A stretch of DNA of 43,013 nucleotides from Liquorilactobacillus vini DSM 20605 (lineage in GTDB: Bacteria > Bacillota > Bacilli > Lactobacillales > Lactobacillaceae), in contig NZ_AHYZ01000142.1 in the NCBI RefSeq assembly GCF_000255495.1, positions 1 to 43,013 of the forward strand, in the 5' to 3' direction. Below the pieces are notes generated by a model, which saw only the letters and a list, made by a program, of their open reading frames with translations, did not search any database and was not told the origin of the DNA. Each line of letters begins with the position of its first letter. Positions within the stretch are counted from its first letter, which is position 1. Positions 35,398 to 42,846 of the stretch are shown piece by piece. Position numbers and translations under genes: made by a program.

Positions 35398-35690
35398 TCA
35401 TTTTCGAAGCTGCGGCTTTTGAGCAATTAAAACATCAGCAGCTAATAAAGCATCCGTTCCATTAATTCCTGTTTTGAAAACTGAAAGCTTTTCTACCCTA
35501 ACTGTTCTAAAAAACTTTTATACTCTGTTAAATGTTCAATATCAGTTATAACTAATTTGCCACCGCCTTGTAACTCTAATCATAATCTTGCACAGAAGAG
35601 CTTCCAGTGCACCGCACTAGCTAATTTTTGATTTTATTCTAGCAGCTGCAATCCCCTGCAAAGTTTCGTCCACTTTTATCACGGCTTTCT
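35398..35690 (-). pseudogene. Decayed SAM-dependent methyltransferase-like fragment
   Basis: Read in two or three frames, the minus strand gives pieces that fit the end of a class I methyltransferase: ALEALLCKIMIRV, then GGGKLVITDIEHLTEYKSFLEQLG, then VFKTGINGTDALLAADVLIAQKP. At least two frame changes separate them. A further piece (AVIKVDETLQGIAAA) resembles a HAD-type phosphonatase and may come from another gene. No intact start, ribosome binding site or SAM-binding motif I remains. The identification rests on the GGGKLVITDI motif and is tentative. Confidence 0.4.
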
Positions 35691-35731
35691 TTTGATCCCT
35701 TCTCAATCACATTAAATCTTGATTCTGTCGT

Positions 35732-35944
35732 AAAAAACAGCCCGCACAAGATGAATTTTACAAGTTTCAAATACCTTCATTTAGAACGGCTAAGCAATTC
35801 AAGTTTTCTGTTAGCCCTGTTCTTGTTTTCCCGCTTCATCTTGCCGGACTGTTATTAGGATAAGGGATTCTCAAACTCTAACCTCTTTTCTGCTACCTTA
35901 GAGATAGCTTTTTATGATCACAGCGTTTGCTATAATCCCTTACA
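35732..35944 (-). ncRNA. Putative cre-controlled structured small RNA, copy 1
   Basis: A transcript starting near 35944 would be about 213 bases long. Its 5' domain pairs AAGGGATT (35934-35941) with AATCCCTT (35862-35869). Nested inside are CAAAC/GTTTG and a GCTAT/GGTAGC hairpin. The 3' part is a long terminator: AACAGTCCG...AAGATGAA pairs with its complement and ends in six T (35732-35737), and it encloses a further GAAC-GGCTAA/TTAGCC-GTTC hairpin. A second copy at 40344-40540 shares the promoter, the 5' domain and this architecture. Two stretches of about 21 bases are identical between copies: one includes GATCACAGCGTTTGC and the other TCAAACTCTAACCTC (+ strand). No convincing open reading frame is present. 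It lies downstream of the DUF1002 gene terminator, on the same strand. Confidence 0.7.
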
Positions 35945-35950
35945 TCTTAA

Positions 35951-35988
35951 ATTATATCTTATCTTGGCAACGATTGCAATCGCTTACA
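35951..35988 (-). promoter_or_regulatory. Promoter of small RNA copy 1 with cre element over the -35 box
   Basis: TTGCAA (35974-35979) and TATAAT (35951-35956) on the minus strand are 17 bp apart. TGTAAGCGATTGCA (35975-35988) matches the CcpA cre consensus TGWAANCGNTNWCA at 13 of 14 positions and overlaps the -35 box. That position would fit repression by CcpA in rich sugar. Confidence 0.65.
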
Positions 35989-36029
35989 GTGAAGCGATAA
36001 TCAACTTTTAAATTTACCCCTTCATAAAC

Positions 36030-36073
36030 AAAAACTCTTAAACCAGTATCAACTGACTGATTTCAAGAGTTTT
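36030..36073 (-). terminator. Terminator of the DUF1002 gene
   Basis: On the minus strand AAAACTCTT (36065-36073) pairs with AAGAGTTTT (36031-36039), followed by more T. It lies about 80 bases after the DUF1002 stop and 40 bases before the cre of small RNA copy 1. Confidence 0.7.
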
Positions 36074-36154
36074 AATCTTCACTTGCTATTAATTTTATTT
36101 TAAACAATTCCTTTGCAGTAGCCAAAGTTAATTTGCACAACTGCCATTGAAACT

Positions 36155-37249
36155 TTAAAACAGGTTTTGCAAATCGGTTACGATATTGCTAAAGAATTGT
36201 TTAACTTTAGTCCATAAGCCTTTGTCATTTTTTAATTTATTAAAAATATTTTTAGCGTTGGCTTGAATGTTTTTAGATAGTTTGCCGGCTTGGTCTTTAA
36301 ATGATTGATGATCCATTACTCCAGAAGCCGCAATTTTTTGCAGTAAACTGATAATTTGATTGGCCTGGCTTTGCGTAACAACGTTGTTCAAACCATTTTT
36401 CTTAAGTTCTTTATTAACGATATCAGCAATTTCCTGCCGACTTAAACTTGCTGGATTCTTCGTATTCGCAATTTCCTGCTTAGCACCGGCAACTGCATTA
36501 TTTAATTGACTATCAGTATAGCCATCTTTATCCTTATTGGCTTGCGTAATGCTGCTTAGTAAATTCTGTTCGTTCTGGGCATTATTGATGTTTTTTTGAC
36601 TCAGTGAATTCCCCGCGGCACTGTACGCGGCATAAACTCCAGCCAAAGCTCCGGAACCATCAATTGCACGTGGGCTGGTGACATAAATATTAGCATTCGT
36701 GATTCCAGCAGTTAACGCAGCATTTCGATACTGATTCTGGGTAATAGTCGTAATATTATTGGCGCCATTGTAGTCGACAATCTGCACATTTATTCCGCCA
36801 TTATTAGTTTTTTGAATTAAAGCCGACGACCAGACCCCAGAATTGTCAGTAAAACTGGAGCCACTAGGATTTAAATACTGAACTAAATCAGCCCCATCAA
36901 TAGTAATTGCTTGAACATTGCTGCTATCAACATTTGCAGCATTTTCCAAAGTCTGGGCAACTTCACTTCTCTCAGAACTAGTTAACGAGGTTCCTAGGGT
37001 CAAAACCGGTTGACTTAAAGTAACTTCACTTGAGCTTGATGAATCGACATTGTCGTCACTTGAACTTGCTGAATCAGCCGTATCGCTACTCGAGTTAGCT
37101 GCTGAAGAACTGCTGTTATTATTATTGATATTGACATTGATATTCGCATTTGTATTATTATCAGCAAAAGAGCGGTTTCCCTTAACTAAAACCGCGCTGC
37201 CAATTATTAGACCTAGCGATAACGCAAAAATCATTCTTTTGAAGTTCAT
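36155..37249 (-). CDS. Secreted DUF1002 protein with Ser/Asn-rich linker
   Basis: A 364-residue exported protein. The signal peptide is MNFKRMIFALSLGLIIGSAVLVKG with likely cleavage after SFA. A low-complexity region rich in Asn, then Ser and Asp, follows (about 33-80). The DUF1002 domain begins near SQPVLTLGTSLTSSERSEVAQTL and includes ITIDGADLVQYLNP, TSPRAIDGSGALAGVYAAY and a helical C-terminus. The domain occurs in secreted proteins of Gram-positive bacteria; its function is unknown. The ATG at 37249 follows AAGGAG. The linker suggests an unstructured wall-spanning spacer, but no LPXTG sorting signal is present. Confidence 0.85.
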   Translation of the reverse strand: MNFKRMIFALSLGLIIGSAVLVKGNRSFADNNTNANINVNINNNNSSSSAANSSSDTADSASSSDDNVDSSSSSEVTLSQPVLTLGTSLTSSERSEVAQTLENAANVDSSNVQAITIDGADLVQYLNPSGSSFTDNSGVWSSALIQKTNNGGINVQIVDYNGANNITTITQNQYRNAALTAGITNANIYVTSPRAIDGSGALAGVYAAYSAAGNSLSQKNINNAQNEQNLLSSITQANKDKDGYTDSQLNNAVAGAKQEIANTKNPASLSRQEIADIVNKELKKNGLNNVVTQSQANQIISLLQKIAASGVMDHQSFKDQAGKLSKNIQANAKNIFNKLKNDKGLWTKVKQFFSNIVTDLQNLF

Positions 37250-37319
37250 TCGAATTACTCCTTTTTTATTCCTCAATAAAAACTTAAAAGATTTATTTTT
37301 ATCAAAAGACCTTTTTTCC

Positions 37320-37348
37320 CTTATATCTTAAAAAAGTTTTACTGTCAA
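37320..37348 (-). promoter_or_regulatory. Promoter of the DUF1002 gene
   Basis: Consensus TTGACA (37343-37348) and TATAAG (37320-37325) on the minus strand are separated by 17 bp. Confidence 0.7.
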
Positions 37349-37395
37349 GCTTTACCAACTGCTTTTTAATCAAGCTTTAAGGAAATTGTTCAAAA

Positions 37396-37424
37396 TTAGT
37401 CAAGAACTTTAAACAGTGTATAAT
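37396..37424 (+). promoter_or_regulatory. Promoter of the VTT-domain gene
   Basis: TATAAT (37419-37424) with TTAGTC (37396-37401) 17 bp upstream on the + strand, about 40 bases before the ATG. The -35 box is weak. Confidence 0.5.
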
Positions 37425-37463
37425 AAACACATGAAAATTGTCCACTAAAAAGAGGAAAAATTT

Positions 37464-38150
37464 ATGCAATTTAAAAGTCTTAAGGGTCCTTTAATATTAA
37501 TTAGCGGATTGCTGCTCTTAATTATTTTTCTAGCTGTTTTCTCGCAAAACGTCAATCTTAATTTACCACAAATTTTTGATTCAACCAGCGATCGGAAGTT
37601 TTTGATTAATCAATTTCGAACAATCGGTCCATTAAGTTCGTTTGCTTTTATTATTATTCTGGCAATCGTCTCAGCGATCCCTGGCTTTCCTAGCTCCATT
37701 GTCGCCGTCACCGCCGGAATTTACTTTGGGCCTTGGCTGGGCTCTTGCTTAAATCTAATTGGCTTGGTGGTTGGTGTCGTCTTATCAGTATCAGTTATTC
37801 AACTGACTGATGATTTCAAAAAAAAGCGCACCATCAAACACAATCGCGTTTTAAATGATCTGCTGCAAATGAAGCACCAGAAAATTGGCTTAATAATTGG
37901 CTACGCTGTTCCGTTCATTCCGACAGTTTTAACCAATATTGCTGCTGTCAAATTGAAGACTAAGCTGTCAATTATTTTCACCTGTGCTTTAATCGGCAAT
38001 CTTCCCGCAGCAGTGATTTATGCATTTTGCGGTAACTCACTACTCAGTGGAGATTACCAGCAAAGCTTAGCCATTGTTTCGCTTATTTTGATTTTGGCTT
38101 TACTATTGATCTTCATTCGCTACGACCGGAAAAAAATAACAAGCGGTTGA
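37464..38150 (+). CDS. TVP38/TMEM64-family (VTT domain) membrane protein
   Basis: A 228-residue integral membrane protein with about five to six helices. The VTT/SNARE-associated signature is visible as AIVSAIPGFPSSIVAVTAGIYFGPWLGSCLNLIGLVVG (about 70-110). A second re-entrant region follows (IIGYAVPFIPTVLTNIAAVKLKTKLSIIF). Members of the VTT/DedA superfamily act as lipid scramblases or flippases (for example of undecaprenyl phosphate). Which lipid this one moves is unknown. The ATG follows AGAGGAAAA. Confidence 0.88.
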   Translation: MQFKSLKGPLILISGLLLLIIFLAVFSQNVNLNLPQIFDSTSDRKFLINQFRTIGPLSSFAFIIILAIVSAIPGFPSSIVAVTAGIYFGPWLGSCLNLIGLVVGVVLSVSVIQLTDDFKKKRTIKHNRVLNDLLQMKHQKIGLIIGYAVPFIPTVLTNIAAVKLKTKLSIIFTCALIGNLPAAVIYAFCGNSLLSGDYQQSLAIVSLILILALLLIFIRYDRKKITSG

Positions 38151-38167
38151 ACAGATCTCAGCCGCTT
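38141..38167 (+). terminator. Hairpin at the end of the VTT-domain gene
   Basis: AAGCGGTTGA pairs with TCAGCCGCTT (one G-T) around a 7-base loop. The stop codon lies in the 5' arm. The following sequence is T-rich but without a clean T run. Confidence 0.5.
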
Positions 38168-38194
38168 ATTGATTACCATTTTATTTTCAACCAG

Positions 38195-38683
38195 CTACCG
38201 GCAAAGAATAGCAATTGTTAAAACAACGCCCAACTCAAATCCCGGCAGAATAAAGGTCAAGCGGACATGGTTGGCACCGGCTTTCAATGGAAAAGCCAAG
38301 AAGATTTCCGCGACTGATCGAGTTTCGATCAACTGGTCAGCCACAAAAGAACTGGCAGCAATTGAAGTTACCTGTTGAATGTAACTAACATCTTGCTTAA
38401 CCAGTCATTCGTGAACATTAATCCCAAAGTTCACTTGATCAACTAAATTTTGAACTGCTAAGTTACCATTAGTGTGCGTATTTAGATCTGCTTTCTCAGC
38501 AAAAATATGAAAAGCGGAAGCAATATCTAATGGATTGTTCTGAACCCCTGGAAAATCTTTGGCTGCTGTTCCCCCACTGGAAAAATCAGTACTGCTAGTA
38601 CTAATTGCTTTGTTATTAAAAATAAACAAACTTGAAAATAAACAGATTAACCCAACTAAAAATTCATGTCTTAATTTTTTCAT
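38195..38683 (-). pseudogene. Broken choice-of-anchor A adhesin fused to a YfhO-like membrane protein end
   Basis: The start ATG (38683) follows GGGGGAG. The frame encodes a signal peptide (MKKLRHEFLVGLICLFSSLFIF), then NPLDIASAFHIFAEKADLNTHTNGNLAVQNL and NFGINVHE, as in the choice-of-anchor A / collagen-binding domain of surface proteins. A TGA at 38405-38407 interrupts it. In the same frame the domain continues (LVKQDVSYIQQVTSIAASSFV). The sequence then changes to EIFLAFPLKAGANHVRLTFILPGFELG, which resembles the C-terminus of YfhO-type membrane proteins, and ends at 38195. A deletion seems to have joined two unrelated genes, and a nonsense change then followed or preceded it. Confidence 0.65.
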
Positions 38684-38924
38684 TTTTCTCCCCCAAAAGA
38701 ATAAAAACATTTACATTATACAGGAAAATATATGTCGTGTTATTAGTGAACTAAGGCTTTTGAATAGTTATTGAAATCCTTATATATTGCTAAATAACTA
38801 TTTGCGTATACGTTTTAAATGTTCTACAATAATACTTGCTTAATAATAAAATACACGGTAATTATAAAATATTGCTTAATATTGGACATTGTGATTTCTT
38901 GCAACTTTTTGAGAGGAAAAGCAG

Positions 38925-40013
38925 ATGATAAAATTAAATCAGAACATTACTTTATTATCCCAAATAATTTCGAGTGACATTTTTATCTATCAACAAAGAA
39001 TAATCCAAAGCACTGTCAAAGAAAAATCTTTTAATTTACAGCGAATCGTTGAAAAGTCCGTCAAGTTAGATCTAAAGGAAAATGTTCTTTTAATTTCAAA
39101 AAATGACAATTTTTTTCGTAATCGAATTTAGAATCGCGGAATATCTAATTTTGGTTGTGCCACACTTAAATACCACTAATATTCCACTTGATTTTCACGG
39201 ATTACTTGATTTTGGCATCAAAATTAGCGAATCTTGTTCACTTTTATACCAATTGCTCTATAAGCTGCCAGCTCCAAAATGGAAATATGAATTTCAAACA
39301 AACAATTCTCCTACCAGAATGGAATTTCTTGGCAAAGCCAAAATAGAAAAGCTTTACAGTAACGAGCAAAAAATTTTTTCCGCTATGTCACATTTAGATG
39401 AAGCAGAGTTTACGCGAGCTTTACATTTGCCGACTTATACGGGCTATATTGGCAGCGCTTTTGAGGAAAAAGATTATGAACGGGGAATGCAGGATTCATT
39501 GATTCATTTCATGTCGATCTTGTTTTATGAAGGAATGAAGAGTAACAAGTTAGCTGTTGATCTAGTACTAAAAGTCCAAAATGATTTACTGGGGCGCATT
39601 GAATTTCGCACATCACTCAAACCTTTCATTCAAACTATGCAGGAACTGGCAACTGAATGTTTTATCGCTTTAAAAAAATAAAAAATATGACTAGTTTATC
39701 AATTGTTGAGCAGTGTGCACTCTATATTAAAAATTGCATTTATCGAAAAGTTACCCTGCAAAGTATTTCGAATTATTTAGGATATTCGCCAAGTACGATC
39801 AGCCATAAATTCAAACGTGAATATAATATGAGCATCAAATCATACATTAATTCACAAAAAATTGAAGCTGCTAAACATATGCTAGCAACTAATGCTTTAA
39901 GTCCTAGTGAAATTGCTAATTCCTTACACTTTAGTAATCAAAGCTATTTTAATTATGTTTTTAAAAATTTAGTGGGGATTTCGCCAACTGAATATCGTAA
40001 TCAAATTCATTAA
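38925..40013 (+). pseudogene. AraC-family regulator broken by two frameshifts
   Basis: Three overlapping reading frames form one regulator of about 360 residues. The first gives the N-terminus (MIKLNQNITLLSQIISSD to ISKNDN). The second gives the middle, with EFRIAEYLILVVPHLN and a helical region. The third gives the C-terminal HTH_18 domain (TLQSISNYLGYSPSTISHKFKREYNMSIKSYINSQKIEAA, SPSEIANSLHFSNQSYFNYVFKNLVGISPTEYR). The first frame change falls at seven T (about 39109-39115), where six would fit. The second falls at seven A (about 39672-39678), where eight would fit. Both lie in homopolymers, so sequencing error or slippage must be considered. Gene order gives no clue to its targets. Confidence 0.75.
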
Positions 40014-40056
40014 AAAAGCTCTTAAGCTGCTACAGAAGCAACTTAAAAGCTTTTTT
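40012..40056. terminator. Bidirectional terminator between the AraC pseudogene and pspC-like gene
   Basis: AAAAAAGCT-TTAAG pairs with CTTAA-AGCTTTTTT across a 15-base loop with one mismatch. Both ends are A/T runs, so it can serve both convergent genes. Confidence 0.8.
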
Positions 40057-40070
40057 ACTAAACAAGAAAT

Positions 40071-40253
40071 TTAATCATTTTCCATCAATAACCAAAACAG
40101 CAAGTAAACAATCAAACCAGGAAATGGTGTCAAAGTTAAAATTACCCAAATAACTCGCAGAACAGTTGGATCCCAATCATACTTCTCAGCAATGCCGCCT
40201 AGAACCCCAGCAAAAACTCGATTGGTTTTGGAACGTTTAATTGGTATATGCAT
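40071..40253 (-). CDS. PspC domain membrane protein, 60 aa
   Basis: A 60-residue PspC-type protein: KRSKTNRVFAGVLGGIAEKYDWDPTVLRVIWVILTLTPFPGLIVYLLFWLLM. The N-terminal amphipathic part with VFAGVLGGIAEKYD and one or two hydrophobic segments are the family hallmark. Such proteins take part in envelope stress responses in Gram-positives (for example next to LiaFSR), but no Lia-type partner gene is close by. The ATG at 40253 follows a G-rich AAGGGGGG site. The terminator of small RNA copy 2 lies 90 bases upstream. Confidence 0.88.
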   Translation of the reverse strand: MHIPIKRSKTNRVFAGVLGGIAEKYDWDPTVLRVIWVILTLTPFPGLIVYLLFWLLMEND

Positions 40254-40343
40254 CAAATCCCCCCCTTTTATTTCAGAATAAGCTATTTACGATTATAACG
40301 CACGGTTATAAGCTTCTAAATTTAACTGAAAATTCAAAAAAGC

Positions 40344-40540
40344 AAAAAAAATAGCCTTCATAAAATGGATTTCTAGCTCTAAATTGCTTGGTTTTAAATT
40401 GGCTAGTCAACTGCTAGCTCAATTTCTATTTAATGCACCATTTTATCAGGCTATTATCGCGATAAGGGATCTTCAAACTCTAACCTCTTTTCTATTACAG
40501 AAATAGTTTTTGATCACAGCGTTTGCTATAACCCCTTACA
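40344..40540 (-). ncRNA. Putative cre-controlled structured small RNA, copy 2
   Basis: A transcript from about 40540 would be about 197 bases long, with the same plan as the RNA at 35732-35944. The closing stem AAGGGGTT/GATCCCTT (40530-40537 with 40464-40471) differs from copy 1 but still pairs through G-U pairs. The nested CAAAC/GTTTG stem is unchanged, and the next hairpin is CTAT/ATAG. The terminator stem pairs AATAGCCT-ATAAAATGG (40438-40455) with its complement and ends in eight T (40344-40351). It encloses AAATTG-GCTAG/CTAGCCAATTT. Copies 1 and 2 show three compensatory pair changes in the first eight pairs of this stem. No convincing open reading frame is present. Known RNA families were not recognised by eye. 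Confidence 0.7.
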
Positions 40541-40546
40541 CTTCGT

Positions 40547-40584
40547 ATTATAATGGATCGAGTTGGTTTTTGCAAGCGGTTACA
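40547..40584 (-). promoter_or_regulatory. Promoter of small RNA copy 2 with cre element over the -35 box
   Basis: TTGCAA (40570-40575) and TATAAT (40547-40552) on the minus strand, 17 bp apart, as in copy 1, although the spacer sequence is different. TGTAACCGCTTGCA (40571-40584) again matches the cre consensus at 13 of 14 positions, with the same single mismatch. Confidence 0.65.
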
Positions 40585-40811
40585 GTGTACATTACCCAAA
40601 AAGCTCCCAAACCTGCTATCAGTTTGAAAACTTAGTTATTCTTCACGACAATTTTTTAATAAACTGACTCTGATTTGCTAGCCACGGGGATACAATTTTC
40701 TCCTTGTATTTGTACCCTGTCTACCTGTTAATTCTTTTCTTTGATAGTTCAGTTGCATTTAATTAAATCTCTTTAAATTTCATTTTTAAATTATACCTTT
40801 TACAAAAAATT

Positions 40812-41672
40812 CTATTGATACAACGCAATTTTTCGTGTGCGGTTGCGGTAAGCAGTTGGCTTTTCGCCGGTTGCTTTTTTAAATTGCTTAATAAAGTAAG
40901 TGTCATAAGCAAAACCCGTTGCATCAGCGATCTCGTTTAAATTTAATCCGGTATGCGTCAACAACTCTTTGGCAATTTTTAACCGATATAACAACAAATA
41001 CTTCATCGCTGTACATCCGTATCTTTTCTTAAATTCACCGTTTAATGTTTCACGATTCAAGAAAGACTGCTTAAGCAGCTCTTCTAAGGTAATTTTTTCA
41101 GCATAATTAGTCTGAATAAAATTCAAAGCTGCATTTAGCGGACGATTCTGATCGGCTTGCTGCTGTTCTTCAACTAAGGACAGCATTTCGATCAGATTTT
41201 TTTTGATTCGACAAACCCATTGCTCATCACTTTGGACCAAGATTTCAGCTCCGGCGGCTAAAAAATTATCGACAATTTTGCTATAGCTTTTATTATCTAG
41301 CTGATAAAAGCCAGCCCGATTAAAAGCCGAATGACGGGCAAACAACTTCATTCCAGCCTTGATGCTCGGACTTTTAGAAGTTAAATATTTACTATCACTG
41401 ATGCGTAAAGTGCACAAAAATTCAGCAGAAAAACGAATTGTCGGTGTGGTAACTTTTTTTGCTTGTTTAATTTGCACTTGATCTTGATCAGTCAGGCATA
41501 AAAGGCACGGTGCTTGACAGCTAACATTGATTCCATTGATCACGGCCGAAAAAAATCCAGTTGAAATTAATGTTAATGTGTAGCCGGCAGAAAAAGGCAG
41601 CGTAGCTAATTTGCTCTGCGGGAAAAAATCGACATCAACGATTCGCTTTTTAAAATGATCGGCTTGCGGCAT
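40812..41672 (-). CDS. AraC-family transcriptional regulator
   Basis: A 286-residue regulator. The N-terminal half is a cupin-like sensing domain with FSAGYTLTLISTGFFSAVINGINVSCQAPCLLCLTDQDQVQIK; the three nearby cysteines (CQAPCLLC) are notable. The C-terminal HTH_18 domain (about 185-280) has ITLEELLKQSFLNRETLNGEFKKRYG and LNEIADATGFAYDTYFIKQFKKATGEKPTAYRN. The ATG at 41672 follows TAGGAGG; an in-frame start 18 codons upstream lies in the promoter region. It is transcribed divergently from the GAPDH gene with a symmetric intergenic region, so it likely controls that gene and itself. Confidence 0.93.
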   Translation of the reverse strand: MPQADHFKKRIVDVDFFPQSKLATLPFSAGYTLTLISTGFFSAVINGINVSCQAPCLLCLTDQDQVQIKQAKKVTTPTIRFSAEFLCTLRISDSKYLTSKSPSIKAGMKLFARHSAFNRAGFYQLDNKSYSKIVDNFLAAGAEILVQSDEQWVCRIKKNLIEMLSLVEEQQQADQNRPLNAALNFIQTNYAEKITLEELLKQSFLNRETLNGEFKKRYGCTAMKYLLLYRLKIAKELLTHTGLNLNEIADATGFAYDTYFIKQFKKATGEKPTAYRNRTRKIALYQ

Positions 41673-41688
41673 TATTAGTCCTCCTACA

Positions 41689-41751
41689 AAAAGTATAGTT
41701 AATTTCTTCATAAAACACATTATCAACCTGGTTGGTAATAACTATACTTTT
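41689..41751. promoter_or_regulatory. Divergent promoter/operator region between araC-type regulator and GAPDH genes
   Basis: A perfect 13-bp inverted repeat, AAAAGTATAGTTA (41689-41701) and TAACTATACTTTT (41739-41751), places an identical TATACT -10 box on each strand. On the + strand TTATCA (41720-41725) is 17 bp before TATACT (41743-41748). A palindrome with one mismatch, TTATCAACC-T-GGTTGGTAA (41720-41738), fills the -35 and spacer region of the GAPDH promoter and is the best candidate operator for the AraC protein. Confidence 0.6.
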
Positions 41752-41785
41752 ATTGTAATTCAAATTAATCATTGGAGGTAATCAA

Positions 41786-42787
41786 ATGACAGTTAAAGTG
41801 GCAATCAATGGTTTTGGGCGAATCGGCCGGCTGGCGTTGCGGCGGATCCAGGATGTCAAAGGAATCGACGTTGTAGCCATCAACGATCTGACCAACATCG
41901 AGATGCTGGCAAATCTGTTAAAATTCGACACGACGCAAGGAAAGTTCAACGGGACAGTTGCAACTGATGATCAGGACCTAGTGATCAACGGAAAATCAAT
42001 CAAAGTTTTGGCTAATCCTGATCCAGCACAGCTTCCTTGGAAAGACTTAGGAATTGATATCGTCTTGGAATGTACCGGCTTTTTTACTTCGAAACAAAGG
42101 GCAGCCGCACATTTGACGGCCGGTGCTAAAAAAGTTTTAATCTCAGCTTTTGCCGGCAAAAATGTTCCAACAATCGTTTTCAATACTAATCAGCAGCAAC
42201 TAACGGCTGACGAAAAAATTATTTCCGGAGCTTCTTGCACGACCAACTCATTAGCACCAATGGCCAAAGTTTTACATGATCAATTTGGGATCATTGAAGG
42301 TTTGATGACGACGATTCATGCCTATACTGGTGATCAAATGACCCTGGATGGACCGCACCGCAAAGGTGACTTCCGCCGAGCTAGAGCTGCCGCAGAAAAT
42401 ATCGTGCCAACTTCGACCGGCGCCGCCAAAGCGATCGGTCAAGTTATCCCTGAACTCAGCGGCAAATTAGACGGTGTTTCTCAGCGTGTCCCGGTCAAAG
42501 CCGGTTCGCTGACAGAATTATATACGGTGCTGCAAAAGCCGACCTCAATTACTGAAGTCAATCAAGCGATGAAAGCCGCAGCCAACGAATCATTCGGTTA
42601 CAACACCGACCCGATTGTTTCTTCTGATATCATCGGCACCACTTATGGCTCACTGTTCGATGCAACCCAAACTAAAATCATGGAAGTTGCCGGCCGCCAG
42701 TTAGTAAAAACTGTTGCCTGGTACGATAATGAGATGTCATATACTTCGCAACTGGTCAGAACTTTGAAGTACGTGGCAGAACTGTAA
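41786..42787 (+). CDS. gap: Glyceraldehyde-3-phosphate dehydrogenase, type I
   Basis: A 333-residue glycolytic enzyme that oxidises glyceraldehyde 3-phosphate with NAD+ and phosphate. The NAD site is [14 protein letters not shown], the active-site cysteine lies in [12 protein letters not shown] (near residue 152), the catalytic histidine in TIHAYTGDQ, and the C-terminus is [18 protein letters not shown]. The [17 protein letters not shown] segment departs from the usual ISAPA form. The gene is visibly richer in G and C than its neighbours. It stands next to a divergent AraC regulator, not in a gap-pgk-tpi operon, so it may be a second, conditionally expressed GAPDH. The ATG follows TGGAGG. Confidence 0.96.
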   Translation: MTVKVAINGFGRIGRLALRRIQDVKGIDVVAINDLTNIEMLANLLKFDTTQGKFNGTVATDDQDLVINGKSIKVLANPDPAQLPWKDLGIDIVLECTGFFTSKQRAAAHLTAGAKKVLISAFAGKNVPTIVFNTNQQQLTADEKIISGASCTTNSLAPMAKVLHDQFGIIEGLMTTIHAYTGDQMTLDGPHRKGDFRRARAAAENIVPTSTGAAKAIGQVIPELSGKLDGVSQRVPVKAGSLTELYTVLQKPTSITEVNQAMKAAANESFGYNTDPIVSSDIIGTTYGSLFDATQTKIMEVAGRQLVKTVAWYDNEMSYTSQLVRTLKYVAEL

Positions 42788-42818
42788 AGATTTTGGATAT
42801 TACAGAAAAATAATTCCT

Positions 42819-42846
42819 AAAAGAGTGGCAAAAGCTGCTCTTTTTT
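42819..42846 (+). terminator. Intrinsic terminator of gap
   Basis: AAAAGAG-GC pairs with GC-CTCTTTT around an AAAA loop, followed by six T, about 30 bases after the stop codon. Confidence 0.85.

Noticed and set aside
38169..38378. Plus-strand frame of 69 codons after the VTT gene
   Set aside because: It is antisense to the YfhO-like end of the chimeric pseudogene, where the protein match is clear.
35859..40640. The two similar intergenic segments as a transposon or MITE pair
   Set aside because: There are no target duplications or shared outer inverted ends. The similarity is confined to the promoter, cre and RNA body, with compensatory changes that fit RNA genes better.
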